A stretch of 17,100 nucleotides of DNA from CALXJM01 sp963930325 (GCA_963930325.1 CAWVME010000111.1:1-17100); one strand, 5' to 3'; shown: positions 8,601 through 14,928, numbered from the stretch's first letter. The notes: generated from the letters alone by a model not told the origin. A program made the numbers and translations.

Positions 8601-10094
8601 CCTATTTCTGTTGCTAAGACTGAAATGCAAAAACGTTTATTAAGTATATGGCAGTCTATTCTTGGCATTTCCGAAATTGATATACATGAAAACTTCTTTG
8701 ATTTAGGTGGTGATTCTCTAGCTGCCATGAAATTACAAATCGATTGTGTAAAACACGGTTTAAAAGTCTCTTATGCGGATATTTTTAAATATCCTACAAT
8801 TGCCGAAATGGCTTCTACCTTAGAAAAGCAGCATGATGACGAGTACATAAAAGATACCAGAAAAGAAAAATACTTAAAATATACAGGACTTTTATATAAA
8901 AACTCTATATCTTCTGTTTCTTCTCCTGTATCTACTCCTGTTGGAAATTTATTATTAACTGGATTTACAGGTTTTTTGGGAGCACACATTTTAGATAGCT
9001 TTTTAAAAATGGAATCAGGCAATATTTATTGTCTAATTCGTGATAAAGATTCCAGAAAAGCAGAAGACAGATTGCTTGAAATTTTGCAATTCTATTTTGG
9101 TGAAAAGTATCTTCCTCTTATCAATAAAAGAATTTTCTTAGTAAAAGGTGATATTTCCGAAGAAAATTTTGGTCTTTCTAGCTTTGATTATGATGCATTA
9201 GGAACTAATGTTGATACGGTTATCCATTCAGCAGCTTTAGTAAAACATTTCGGTGAATGGTCTTCTTTTGAAAAAGTGAATGTTAATGGAACTAAAAATA
9301 TTGTAGATTTCTGTTTAAAATACAATAAAAAATTGCTTCATATTTCTACCATTAGTATTTCTGGCAATGCACTTGCAGAACAGTCTAATGTACAACAAGA
9401 TTTTTCTGATATAAGAAAATTCAGTGAGCAGAATTTTTATATTGGTCAAAATTTAGATAATTATTACATAAAAAGTAAGTTTCTTGCAGAAGAAATTGTT
9501 TTTGATGCTATTTTAAACCAAAATTTATCCGCTTATGTTGTGCGCATGGGAAACTTAACAAGCCGTTTTTCTGAAGGACGCTTTCAATATAACCACTTTG
9601 AAAACGCTTTTGTAAATCGATTTAAGTCAATTTTTCAAGTTGGTTACATTCCGGATTACCTTTTAGATATTTATGTTGAATTCACTCCTATTGATTATTG
9701 TGGAAATGCCATTATAAAGCTTGCTCAGTTTTTTAATAAAGATTATAGCGTTTTCCATTTACTTAACGAAAAACATGTAACTATGAGAAGACTTTACTCT
9801 ATTATTACTGATTTAGGGATTTCCTTAAATATAGTACCAGATAAAGAATTTCAAAAAATCATTTCTAATATTTTAAAGGATGAATCTAAAAAGCTATCTC
9901 TTTCAGGAATCATTGACGATTTTGATGCAAATAAGAAGCTATCTTATCAATCCAATATTGAAATAAAATCAGATTTTTCTAAAGATTACTTGGCTTCTAT
10001 TGGATTTGAATGGCCATACATTGATGCAAAATATATTAAAAACTATTTAAAATATTTATCTGATATTGGATATTTCCCAATTTCTTTAAATTAA
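2640..10094 (+). CDS. Two-module nonribosomal peptide synthetase with terminal reductase (C-A-T-C-A-T-R)
   Basis: This 2484-residue assembly line is predicted to join two amino acids and release them reductively as a dipeptide aldehyde or alcohol. Domains: C1 about 5-430 (HHLISDA at 133-139); A1 about 460-935 (YTSGSTGKPKG 597-607, NGYGPTET, Lys934 in NGKVDK); T1 with carrier Ser988 (LGADSL); C2 about 1040-1470 (HHIISDG 1170-1176); A2 about 1494-1975 (YTSGSTGNPKG 1640-1650, Lys1971); T2 with Ser2026 (LGGDSL); R about 2100-2484 with NAD(P) motif GFTGFLG (2108-2114), Thr2237, and Tyr2276/Lys2280 (YIKSK). Specificity residues aligned by eye to GrsA are DVCYLGGICK (A1, no match I know) and DAFLLGATIK (A2, suggesting an aliphatic or other hydrophobic residue). 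No epimerase is present. A leading C domain suggests N-acylation or another starter donor. An in-frame ORF extends upstream to 2394, but it lacks NRPS homology, overlaps the divergent gene and precedes the promoter. The kinase gene follows after 14 nt. Confidence 0.95.
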   Translation: MENKIFYDLTNPQKSIWLTEQYFPNTSIGNVAGTLIFDSYVNFDVLEHSINLFIKKNDSFRLKFSMNGSEPVQYVEPYTSFNVPIVLVDNEDDVKKVEQDIVNTPFTILDSYLFKFSMFRFKNNKGGFIANVHHLISDAWTLGLLIDEIIEIYTSLIEESSFNLPTFSYIDYINSEQEYLSSEKFIQDKNFWKEIFTDVPEVAKLPSYSSLSNSSASKRVEYVFSRELQDRMNHFCAQNKISLYNFLMAIYSIYIGRVSNLDEFTIGTPLLNRSNYKEKHTTGMFVSTVPFKVSIESDCSFATFAKKVSESFFSIFRHQKYSYQSILHDLRKMDSDIPNLYDIALSYQNMRSNKQTSKISYFSRWISPSDISCGLNIHFFDVNDIGILNVAYDYQVSKYDESYMANMHERILFIINQVLNNSSILLKDIQIALNAEKFKILNEFNNSFLEYPSEETIVSLFESQVQKSPNQIAVCHNEDFLTYKELNEKVNSIANYLMSFNLNLNGAICVCMNKSIQFVATILAVQKIGCCYVPIHPSYPQDRIEYIISNSNSSFIITDHDIGINNEINLSKIDLSGYSVENINVPILPDYLAYIIYTSGSTGKPKGVMVSHGNLVNFLFAFRHCFENKFSSQDNCLSLTNISFDVSVCELFTPLVFGSSLVLYPENTLTDISLLCQLLEKFKITFLYIPPNVLLDVYKYIEKSQTPIYINKLLVGVEAIKTDTLNNFLSLNPAMEIVNGYGPTETTICCTFYKYACRSCEGQIVPIGKPVSNNSIYILDKNMNIQPAFVPGELYVCGNNVTKGYLNNPEFTKNSYLYNVLNNHKISYKTGDMAYWDNSGIIHFIGRNDSQIKFRGHRIELGEINHAVKNIPCVDNAYTVLKSVQGSDCICTYVVTSEENIPLIKDSLKDFLPYYMVPSYIIPIQTIPLTLNGKVDKSKLPEFVVKNTDAFEAPATKLELDLSSILENILHHGNISVTSNLFELGADSLCLIRFASDIYNVLGFKVTVKDIFECKTIRELSKFIEEYLSTETVEKISSAPLSDSYPLSSAQKRIFLSTHMANDQFSIYNTPGAVLLDNLPDIDKLNYCFRQLINRHESFRTYFVTEKHTLVQKIASSVDFNIETEKNTTDSLEDIYHEFIRPFDLSCAPLLRCKLVELGNKKALLLLDMHHIISDGSSLKILIDELCKLYNDEHLSEISFTYKDFAVWEENILASNKLEKSKKFWLEQFEDEVPVLNMPTDYPKPLSMSFKGNKFYMNLSHELSEKIYELSKRLNVTPYMLLLSAYYILLSRYSGQTDIVVGSPSAGRSKKEFENVIGMFVNSLPLRCQLDLNSSFETFIAQIKNLCLKAYEHQDYPFDLLVKDLKLKREAGNNPIFDTTFTYQNDGNLPINLGDIHSSYCDLNSGISKFALSIEVTPNDSHFSLCFEYSTDLFSSNYIERFANHYSNLLFSIVTNSKLSLKDMKLLSEDELKEILYNFNDTSVPYPREKSIIELFEEQVEKNPHKTAIVYENQKFTYEELNLKSNQLAHFLKKSGVSENSIVSLFLDKSLEMVIGFLAILKINCCILPIDINFPAERISFIVRNSNSAIMLTQKNILGRLTVPMQTICIDLDNDNIYSSDKWYNLNLQYSAESPSYLMYTSGSTGNPKGVLLSNRNVVRLVKNINYIKFREEERILQVATVVFDACIFETWTALLNGFSLHLIKKESLLDISEFEEYLSSHKITILLLTSALFNQMAEEKPSIFENAYTLLVGGDVLSPQHINKVKTSCPNLKIVNAYGPTENGTISTFFEVDKLYENSIPIGSPITNSTAYVVDNFGNLQGIDMPGELYVGGDGVASGYFNNPSLTAEKFVSNYFSQEGMLYKTGDLAKWLPDGSLEFLGRIDSQVKIRGYRIELKEIENRILKFDGIKECFVTDFKNGNDKFLCAYFVSDFPIDISVLKSYLSELLPSYMLPRFYVQLDALPLTINGKINRNQLPKNFDVLTEIPISVAKTEMQKRLLSIWQSILGISEIDIHENFFDLGGDSLAAMKLQIDCVKHGLKVSYADIFKYPTIAEMASTLEKQHDDEYIKDTRKEKYLKYTGLLYKNSISSVSSPVSTPVGNLLLTGFTGFLGAHILDSFLKMESGNIYCLIRDKDSRKAEDRLLEILQFYFGEKYLPLINKRIFLVKGDISEENFGLSSFDYDALGTNVDTVIHSAALVKHFGEWSSFEKVNVNGTKNIVDFCLKYNKKLLHISTISISGNALAEQSNVQQDFSDIRKFSEQNFYIGQNLDNYYIKSKFLAEEIVFDAILNQNLSAYVVRMGNLTSRFSEGRFQYNHFENAFVNRFKSIFQVGYIPDYLLDIYVEFTPIDYCGNAIIKLAQFFNKDYSVFHLLNEKHVTMRRLYSIITDLGISLNIVPDKEFQKIISNILKDESKKLSLSGIIDDFDANKKLSYQSNIEIKSDFSKDYLASIGFEWPYIDAKYIKNYLKYLSDIGYFPISLN

Positions 10095-10108
10095 GTATGG
10101 AGGTTACT

Positions 10109-11224
10109 ATGAATAGTGTTTATTTAGTGCTTTTAATTATTTCATTTTTAATTTGTTTTTCACTATTTTTTTACTTAATACGCTTAAAATCTAGAAAACA
10201 AATTTGTAAACCATTTATTTGTATTTCTATTATACAAGTAATTCACTGTTTAAGTTTAATTTTGCAAATTTTAAACCCTCAAATAGATCCAATTTTATTT
10301 GAAAATTTTGCTTATATAAGTGCTTTTTTGCCAATTGCTGTTTTATTTGCAGGTATTATTTATGCAAAAACAGAAATTAAATTTAAGAAATCTTACTTAT
10401 TGCTATTTGTTATACCTTGCTTTTCTTTAGTTTTACTTTGGACCAATAGTTCACATCACTTATTTTATGAGCAGTACTCTACTGAAATGAATAAAACTAT
10501 TACTGGACCTTACTTTGTTATACACTCTATTTACTCTTACTGTTTGCTTTTTATTGGACTTTTATATTTACTAAGGTACTCTATTAAAAATTCTGGTTTT
10601 TTTTCTAAGCAATCTATTTTTATTGTATTAGGAACACTAATTCCAGTAACCTTGAATATCTTAGGAACTTTTAGCATCATTCCTATGACTGTTTATGTAA
10701 CTCCTATTTCGTTTTCTTTTGCAATTTTATTTTATGCTATAGCAATTTTTAAGTTTCAATTTTTAAAAGTTTCTCCTATAGCATTACAAAAAATAGTTGA
10801 CAGGATGTCTGATGCTTATATTGTTATTAATAAAGAATATCAAATTATTGATTTCAATCAAGCTTTACAAAATATATCTATTTCTCAAAATATTAATTTA
10901 AGAAATAAAAATATTTTAGATATCATTCAAAAATATCCTTCTTTTGATATAAATATAGATAAGTTTAAGGAAACACTCGAAAATACAAAAATTTCTACAA
11001 AGACGTATATTTTTGAAAAGCATTTTGCTTCTATTCATAAATACTTTAATATAGAAATTAGTGGAATTTTTTCTAAAAACACTTTTTTGGGGACTTTGCT
11101 CTTATTTAAAGATATAACTCAGCACATGGAGGATTTACAAACAATTGAAAATAATCAGGATATGTTGATTGAAAAAGAACGTTTGGCTTCTTTGGGACAA
11201 ATGATTGGACGGTATCGCTCATAA
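10109..11224 (+). CDS. 7TM-PAS sensor histidine kinase, N-terminal part (frameshifted)
   Basis: This is the membrane input half of a sensor kinase. Seven hydrophobic segments (about 1-25, 35-56, 66-85, 95-112, 135-156, 168-188, 195-215) match the N-terminal 7TM region of the HisKA_7TM type, including the WTNSSHHLFY segment at 111-120. A PAS-like domain (about 225-340) and a short coiled linker follow. The frame ends in RYRS-stop exactly where the H-box should begin (LASLGQMIG). Dropping one base, C11210, continues into GIAHNLKTP in the next frame, so this and the 11205-11906 ORF are one 598-residue kinase split by a +1 base. The start is ATG at 10109, with GGAGG at 10099-10103; an in-frame ATG at 10097 lies just upstream of that site. 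It is 14 nt after the NRPS and so in its operon. As written, this fragment cannot phosphorylate. Confidence 0.85.
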   Translation: MNSVYLVLLIISFLICFSLFFYLIRLKSRKQICKPFICISIIQVIHCLSLILQILNPQIDPILFENFAYISAFLPIAVLFAGIIYAKTEIKFKKSYLLLFVIPCFSLVLLWTNSSHHLFYEQYSTEMNKTITGPYFVIHSIYSYCLLFIGLLYLLRYSIKNSGFFSKQSIFIVLGTLIPVTLNILGTFSIIPMTVYVTPISFSFAILFYAIAIFKFQFLKVSPIALQKIVDRMSDAYIVINKEYQIIDFNQALQNISISQNINLRNKNILDIIQKYPSFDINIDKFKETLENTKISTKTYIFEKHFASIHKYFNIEISGIFSKNTFLGTLLLFKDITQHMEDLQTIENNQDMLIEKERLASLGQMIGRYRS

Positions 11225-11906
11225 TTTAAAAACTCCTATTATGTCAATTGCTGGTGCTGCAGAAGGTATTTCTGATTTGATAAAAGAATATGACCTTTCT
11301 ATTGGCGATCCAGAAATAACGGTTCAAGATCATCATGATATTGCTAAAGAAATGGCAAATTGGGTTTCAAAAATAAAAACCCATACTTCGTACATGTCTG
11401 ATGTTATTACTGCTGTTAAAGGACAAGCCGTTGTATTATCTGAAGATATGATAGAAGTTTTTACTATAGAGGAACTCATTAAAAGAGTTAATATTTTAAT
11501 GAGACATGAATTAAAAAATGCTTTGGTGGAATTGAATTTTTCCATTCAAGTTTCTTCTGATTTTGAATATAAGGGAAATATTAATAGTCTAATACAGGTT
11601 ATTAATAATATGATTTCTAATAGTATTCAATGTTATGAAGGCAAACCAAATCAGAGTATTGATTTAACTATAAAAATAGAAGATAATAATTTAGTTATTT
11701 CTATTCGAGATTATGGTCCTGGTTTACCAGAAGTGGTAAAGGAAAAATTATTTAAAGAAATGGTAACAACTAAAGGAAAAAATGGAACTGGTCTTGGATT
11801 ATTTATGTCGTATTCAAATATACGTGCTCATTTTAATGGAAATATTACTGTAGATTCTGAGAAAGGAAAGGGCACTCAATTTAACATACTTTTACCATTA
11901 AATTAA
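11205..11906 (+). CDS. Sensor histidine kinase, C-terminal catalytic part (frameshifted)
   Basis: This frame carries the dimerisation/phosphoacceptor helix with the predicted phospho-His at residue 6 (AHNLKTP). The HATPase_c domain has an N-box (VINNMISNSIQ, about 132-142), a G1 box (RDYGPGLP, 168-175) and a G2 box (GTGLGL, 194-199). These are all the catalytic parts missing from the preceding frame. The nominal start at 11205 is a TTG without a convincing ribosome site; it overlaps the upstream frame by 20 nt. Independent translation looks weak, so the region is best read as one kinase interrupted by an extra C at 11210. This could be a real mutation, a sequencing error, or much less likely a programmed +1 shift at the codon CGG. 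The likely partner is the response regulator at 12066-13118. Confidence 0.85.
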   Translation: MDGIAHNLKTPIMSIAGAAEGISDLIKEYDLSIGDPEITVQDHHDIAKEMANWVSKIKTHTSYMSDVITAVKGQAVVLSEDMIEVFTIEELIKRVNILMRHELKNALVELNFSIQVSSDFEYKGNINSLIQVINNMISNSIQCYEGKPNQSIDLTIKIEDNNLVISIRDYGPGLPEVVKEKLFKEMVTTKGKNGTGLGLFMSYSNIRAHFNGNITVDSEKGKGTQFNILLPLN

Positions 11907-11919
11907 TATTTAACCTCTC

Positions 11920-11986
11920 CGCATAATTCCTGGCAGTGCGAATATTTTTTCCTGCTAGAAATTGTGCGCTTTTTCTTTATTTTTTT
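11920..11986 (+). terminator. Strong intrinsic terminator after the NRPS-kinase operon
   Basis: Arms at 11920-11936 and 11952-11968 pair over 17 positions with one mismatch and two G-U pairs, around a 15-nt loop. A T-rich tract (11970-11986) follows. It lies 13 nt after the kinase stop and separates the NRPS-kinase transcript from the HD-GYP gene. Confidence 0.8.
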
Positions 11987-11997
11987 ACAATTTTTGG

Positions 11998-12026
11998 TTG
12001 TTTTTTTTATTTCTTATATATATAAT
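11998..12026 (+). promoter_or_regulatory. Probable promoter for the HD-GYP response regulator
   Basis: A perfect TATAAT (12021-12026) lies 17 nt after TTGTTT (11998-12003, 3 of 6 -35 matches). It lies between the upstream terminator and the ribosome site GGAGG (12055-12059). The surrounding sequence is so T-rich that the -35 box is tentative. Confidence 0.5.
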
Positions 12027-12065
12027 CTATACAAGATGATAATTACAATTTGATGGAGGTAAACT

Positions 12066-13118
12066 ATGAGAAAAAATATTCAAACAACCTCTATGCAAGA
12101 GGAATATAAAATTATTGCAGTAGATGATGAAATCGGTGTTATTGATACCCTTTCCATTTTTTTAAAACGTTCTGGATACCACTTTACTGGAGTTACCAAT
12201 CCATTAGAAGCTATTGAACTTGTAAAACAAGAACATTTTGATTTAATGATTTTGGATTTTATTATGTCTCCTATTCATGGAGATCAAGTAGTAGAAGAAA
12301 TTAGAAAATTTAATAAGGATTTGTATATATTGTTGCTAACTGGACATAAAGATTTAGCTCCCCCTCTTGAGACTATTCGCCGTTTAGACATTCAAGGCTA
12401 TTGTGAGAAGAGCGATAAACTGGATCAACTTTTGCTTCTTGTAGAATCCGGCATTAAATCAATTCAACAAATGAATGTGATTAGAGAAATCAATGCGGAA
12501 TTAAAAGATACTTATGAAAAACTTCAAAATTCTTACATGGAAAGCATTGAAACCTTACGTTTAGCTGTAGATGCTAAAGATGTTTATACTCGTGGTCATT
12601 CAGATAGAGTTTCTGCTTATTCTATTTTAATTGGTGAAAAATTAATGCTTTCTGAAAAAGATATGCAGGCTTTGAGAATTGGAGGTCTATTCCATGATAT
12701 AGGAAAAATTGGTGTTCCTGATAGTATTTTATTAAAGGATACTGCTTTAACTGATGATGAATATTCTCAAATAAAAAATCATCCTTCTATTGGTGCTCAT
12801 ATTTTATCCACTGCATCCATCTTTTCTGATATTATTCCGATTGTTATGCATCATCATGAAAAATATGACGGAACAGGATACCCATCTATGCTAAAAGGAG
12901 AAGCAATCCCATATTTAGCTCGAATTGCAGCTATTGCAGATACATTCGATGCAATGACTTCAAAAAGACCTTATCGAGATGCTTTGCCAATTGATCATGT
13001 TAAAGAAGAGTTTCGTAAATATATTGGAACTCAATTTGATCCACAAATTACTACTGTTTTTCTAGATATTTTAAATCAAGAATATGATAAAATCTTAGAG
13101 ATACAAAATAAATGGTGA
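12066..13118 (+). CDS. Response regulator with HD-GYP output (predicted cyclic di-GMP phosphodiesterase)
   Basis: This 350-residue RpfG-like cytoplasmic protein has an N-terminal receiver domain (about 14-132) with Asp20/Asp21, phosphoacceptor Asp64 (ILDFIM), Thr92 and Lys115. A coiled-coil linker follows (about 135-165). The HD-GYP domain (about 165-345) shows RGHSDRV, HDIGKIG (His210/Asp211), HHEKYDGTGYP (263-273) and the ADTFDAMTS motif. HD-GYP enzymes hydrolyse c-di-GMP to pGpG or GMP, and all hallmark residues are present. Phosphorylation by the adjacent 7TM kinase is the obvious hypothesis but is inferred only from position. The start is ATG at 12066, 6 nt after GGAGG. It has its own promoter and its stop codon lies in the arm of the following hairpin. 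Confidence 0.93.
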   Translation: MRKNIQTTSMQEEYKIIAVDDEIGVIDTLSIFLKRSGYHFTGVTNPLEAIELVKQEHFDLMILDFIMSPIHGDQVVEEIRKFNKDLYILLLTGHKDLAPPLETIRRLDIQGYCEKSDKLDQLLLLVESGIKSIQQMNVIREINAELKDTYEKLQNSYMESIETLRLAVDAKDVYTRGHSDRVSAYSILIGEKLMLSEKDMQALRIGGLFHDIGKIGVPDSILLKDTALTDDEYSQIKNHPSIGAHILSTASIFSDIIPIVMHHHEKYDGTGYPSMLKGEAIPYLARIAAIADTFDAMTSKRPYRDALPIDHVKEEFRKYIGTQFDPQITTVFLDILNQEYDKILEIQNKW

Positions 13119-13142
13119 TATTTAAAATTATCACCATTTATT
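13107..13142. terminator. Intrinsic terminator overlapping the HD-GYP stop codon
   Basis: Perfect 14-bp arms at 13107-13120 and 13129-13142 flank an 8-nt A/T loop. The TGA stop of the HD-GYP gene (13116-13118) is inside the left arm. Short T-rich stretches follow on both strands, so it may work both ways between these convergent genes. Confidence 0.65.
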
Positions 13143-13143
13143 C

Positions 13144-13175
13144 TTGAATAGAAAAAATCGCTTTTTCCTATTCAA
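13144..13175. terminator. Second hairpin in the convergent intergenic gap
   Basis: TTGAATAG (13144-13151) pairs with CTATTCAA (13168-13175), and after one mismatch a further A/T stem closes the loop. On the minus strand it lies about 30 nt past the ABC-F stop codon and could end that transcript. The tract after it is not a clean T-run, so termination strength is uncertain. Confidence 0.5.
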
Positions 13176-13206
13176 CAAAAAATAACAAAGAAGCTCTCTA
13201 TTATTC

Positions 13207-14787
13207 TTATTCCATATTTAAATATTCATCATAAGTTCCCTGTTTTACAATAACTCCGTCTTCTTTAATGTCAATTACTTTATTTGCCACAGTTTGAGTT
13301 AATTGATGGTCATGTGAAGTAAATAGTAAAACGCCTTTAAACTTTTTCATTCCCTCATTTAGTGAAGTAATTGCTTCCATATCTAAGTGATTGGTTGGTT
13401 CATCGAAAATTAGAAAGTTTGCGCCTGATAGCATGAGTTTTGATAATACACATCTTACTTTTTCTCCTCCGGACAATACGTTTACTTTCTTTAAAGATTC
13501 TTCTCCTGTAAACAGCATCCTTCCTAAGAAGCTTCTAATATAAGTTTCGTCTGGATCTTTTGAGTATTGTCTTAGCCAATCTACTATGCTTAAATCTTTT
13601 TGAAACATTTCTGTATTATCCTTAGGGAAGTAGTCTTTTGTTATGGTTGTTCCCCATATTACTTCCCCAGAATCTGGTTCCATTTCTCCTGCTAAAATTT
13701 TAAATAATACGGTTTTTGCAATTTCATTTTCTGCCAAGAAAGCAATTTTATCTTCTCTTGTAACTGCAAATGATACATTTTTTAATATTTGCTCTCCATC
13801 AATTGTTTTGCATAAATTTTTTACAATTAATACTTCTTTTCCAGGTTCTCTATCTTCCTTAAAATCTATATATGGGTATTTTCGGTTCGATGGTTTGATT
13901 TCGTCTAGCTCAATCTTTTCTAATGATTTTTTTCTTGAAGTAGCCTGTTTAGATTTAGATGCATTCGCACTAAATCTACTAATAAAATCTTGTAGTTCTT
14001 TGATTTTTTCTTCTTTCTTTTTATTAGCTTCTCTTGCTTGCCTTAATGCTAATTGGCTAGATTCATACCAAAAATCGTAATTCCCAGGATAAACTTTAAT
14101 TTTTCCAAAGTCTACATCTGCAATATGAGTACATACTTTGTTTAAAAAGTAGCGATCATGAGATACTACAATAACTGTGTTAGGAAAATCAATCAAAAAA
14201 TCTTGTAGCCAGTTAATTGCTTTTAAGTCTAAATCATTAGTTGGTTCGTCTAATAATAATACGTCTGGATTTCCAAATAGAGCTTGTGCTAATAAAACTT
14301 TTACTTTATCTTTTGCTTCTAATTCTTTCATATATTTATAATGGTTTTCACTACTAATTCCCAAATCATTTAATAGAATAGCTGCATCTGATTCTGCGTT
14401 CCATCCATCAAGTTCACTAAATCTTTCTTCTAATTTTGCTGCTCTCATTCCATCTGCTTCTGAAAAATCAGGTTTTGAATAAATTTCATCTTTTTCTTTC
14501 ATGATTTTATATAATTCTTGATTTCCCATCATTACCGTATCAATAACGGTATACTCTTCAAATGCAAAATGATCCTGTTTTAATACAGATAGCCTTTCAC
14601 CCTTGTCCATAACGACTTCACCTTTACTTGGCTCTATTTCTCCAGCCAATACTTTTAAGAAAGTAGATTTACCAGCTCCATTTGCCCCAATAATTCCATA
14701 GCAATTTCCTTTTGTGAATTTTATATTAACATCTTCAAATAGAACTCTTTTTCCAAATCTGATAGTAACTCCAATTGAATTTATCAT
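13207..14787 (-). CDS. ABC-F family ATPase, YkpA/YbiT-like
   Basis: This ribosome-associated ABC-F protein has two fused nucleotide-binding domains, no membrane segments and 526 residues, normal for the family. NBD1: Walker A GANGAGKST (34-42), Walker B VLLLDEPTNDLD (176-187), His210. A charged linker (about 245-295) follows. NBD2: LSGGE signature (438-442), Walker B FLIFDEPTNHLD (458-469), His492. Two sites are degenerate: the NBD1 signature reads LEAKD and the NBD2 Walker A reads AENEIAKT, lacking two glycines. Related YkpA proteins are also divergent at these sites. I place the start at the ATG at 14785-14787 because it aligns with the family's MI...RF N-terminus; an ATG at 14796 adds three residues. 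Neither start has its own Shine-Dalgarno site. An 11-codon ORF upstream overlaps the start by ATGA. ABC-F proteins act at the ribosomal E site; whether this one gives drug resistance cannot be told. Confidence 0.93.
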   Translation of the reverse strand: MINSIGVTIRFGKRVLFEDVNIKFTKGNCYGIIGANGAGKSTFLKVLAGEIEPSKGEVVMDKGERLSVLKQDHFAFEEYTVIDTVMMGNQELYKIMKEKDEIYSKPDFSEADGMRAAKLEERFSELDGWNAESDAAILLNDLGISSENHYKYMKELEAKDKVKVLLAQALFGNPDVLLLDEPTNDLDLKAINWLQDFLIDFPNTVIVVSHDRYFLNKVCTHIADVDFGKIKVYPGNYDFWYESSQLALRQAREANKKKEEKIKELQDFISRFSANASKSKQATSRKKSLEKIELDEIKPSNRKYPYIDFKEDREPGKEVLIVKNLCKTIDGEQILKNVSFAVTREDKIAFLAENEIAKTVLFKILAGEMEPDSGEVIWGTTITKDYFPKDNTEMFQKDLSIVDWLRQYSKDPDETYIRSFLGRMLFTGEESLKKVNVLSGGEKVRCVLSKLMLSGANFLIFDEPTNHLDMEAITSLNEGMKKFKGVLLFTSHDHQLTQTVANKVIDIKEDGVIVKQGTYDEYLNME

Positions 14788-14819
14788 TTTCTGCATATGC
14801 TAGCTTTAAAGTCTAACAT
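14784..14819 (-). CDS. Short upstream ORF (leader peptide) ahead of the ABC-F gene
   Basis: An 11-codon ORF encodes MLDFKASICRK. Its TGA stop (14784-14786) overlaps the ABC-F ATG (14785-14787) as ATGA. It is preceded by the best ribosome site in the region, AAGGAGGT (14822-14829), although the gap from GGAGG to its ATG is only 3 nt. The ABC-F gene has no ribosome site of its own, so re-initiation after this ORF is a plausible way to translate it. Leader-peptide control is known for several ABC-F resistance genes; for this one it is inference. Confidence 0.5.
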   Translation of the reverse strand: MLDFKASICRK

Positions 14820-14853
14820 ATACCTCCTTTCTATTACTTTATATTATTTGCTT

Positions 14854-14882
14854 ATTATACTATAAAAAATTTTCTTCTACAA
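14854..14882 (-). promoter_or_regulatory. Probable promoter for the ABC-F gene
   Basis: On the minus strand a perfect TATAAT (14854-14859) lies 17 nt downstream of TTGTAG (14877-14882, 3 of 6 -35 matches). It lies between the trxA terminator and the leader ORF, so the ABC-F gene is probably transcribed separately from the redox operon. Confidence 0.55.
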
Positions 14883-14897
14883 GTCTAAGAAGCTAAT

Positions 14898-14928
14898 AAA
14901 AATACTTCTATTTAATAGAAGTATTTTT
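14898..14928. terminator. Intrinsic terminator downstream of trxA
   Basis: Perfect 13-bp arms (14898-14910 and 14916-14928) flank a 5-nt loop, with runs of A and T at the two bases. On the minus strand it lies 17 nt after the trxA stop codon and ends in TATTTTTATT. This would end the Spx-like/reductase/trxA transcript. Confidence 0.8.

Noticed and set aside
5763..8715. Recent duplication of NRPS modules
   Set aside because: The two modules share motifs but not long identical DNA stretches; they are ancient homologous domains, not a recent repeat.
11907..12065. Riboswitch (for example c-di-GMP class) upstream of the HD-GYP gene
   Set aside because: The structure at 11920-11968 is one long hairpin with a T-tract right after the kinase stop, which is a terminator; no conserved riboswitch core is recognisable.
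13643..14080. Plus-strand ORF of 145 codons inside the ABC-F gene
   Set aside because: It is antisense to a well-supported gene, lacks a ribosome site and shows no domain.
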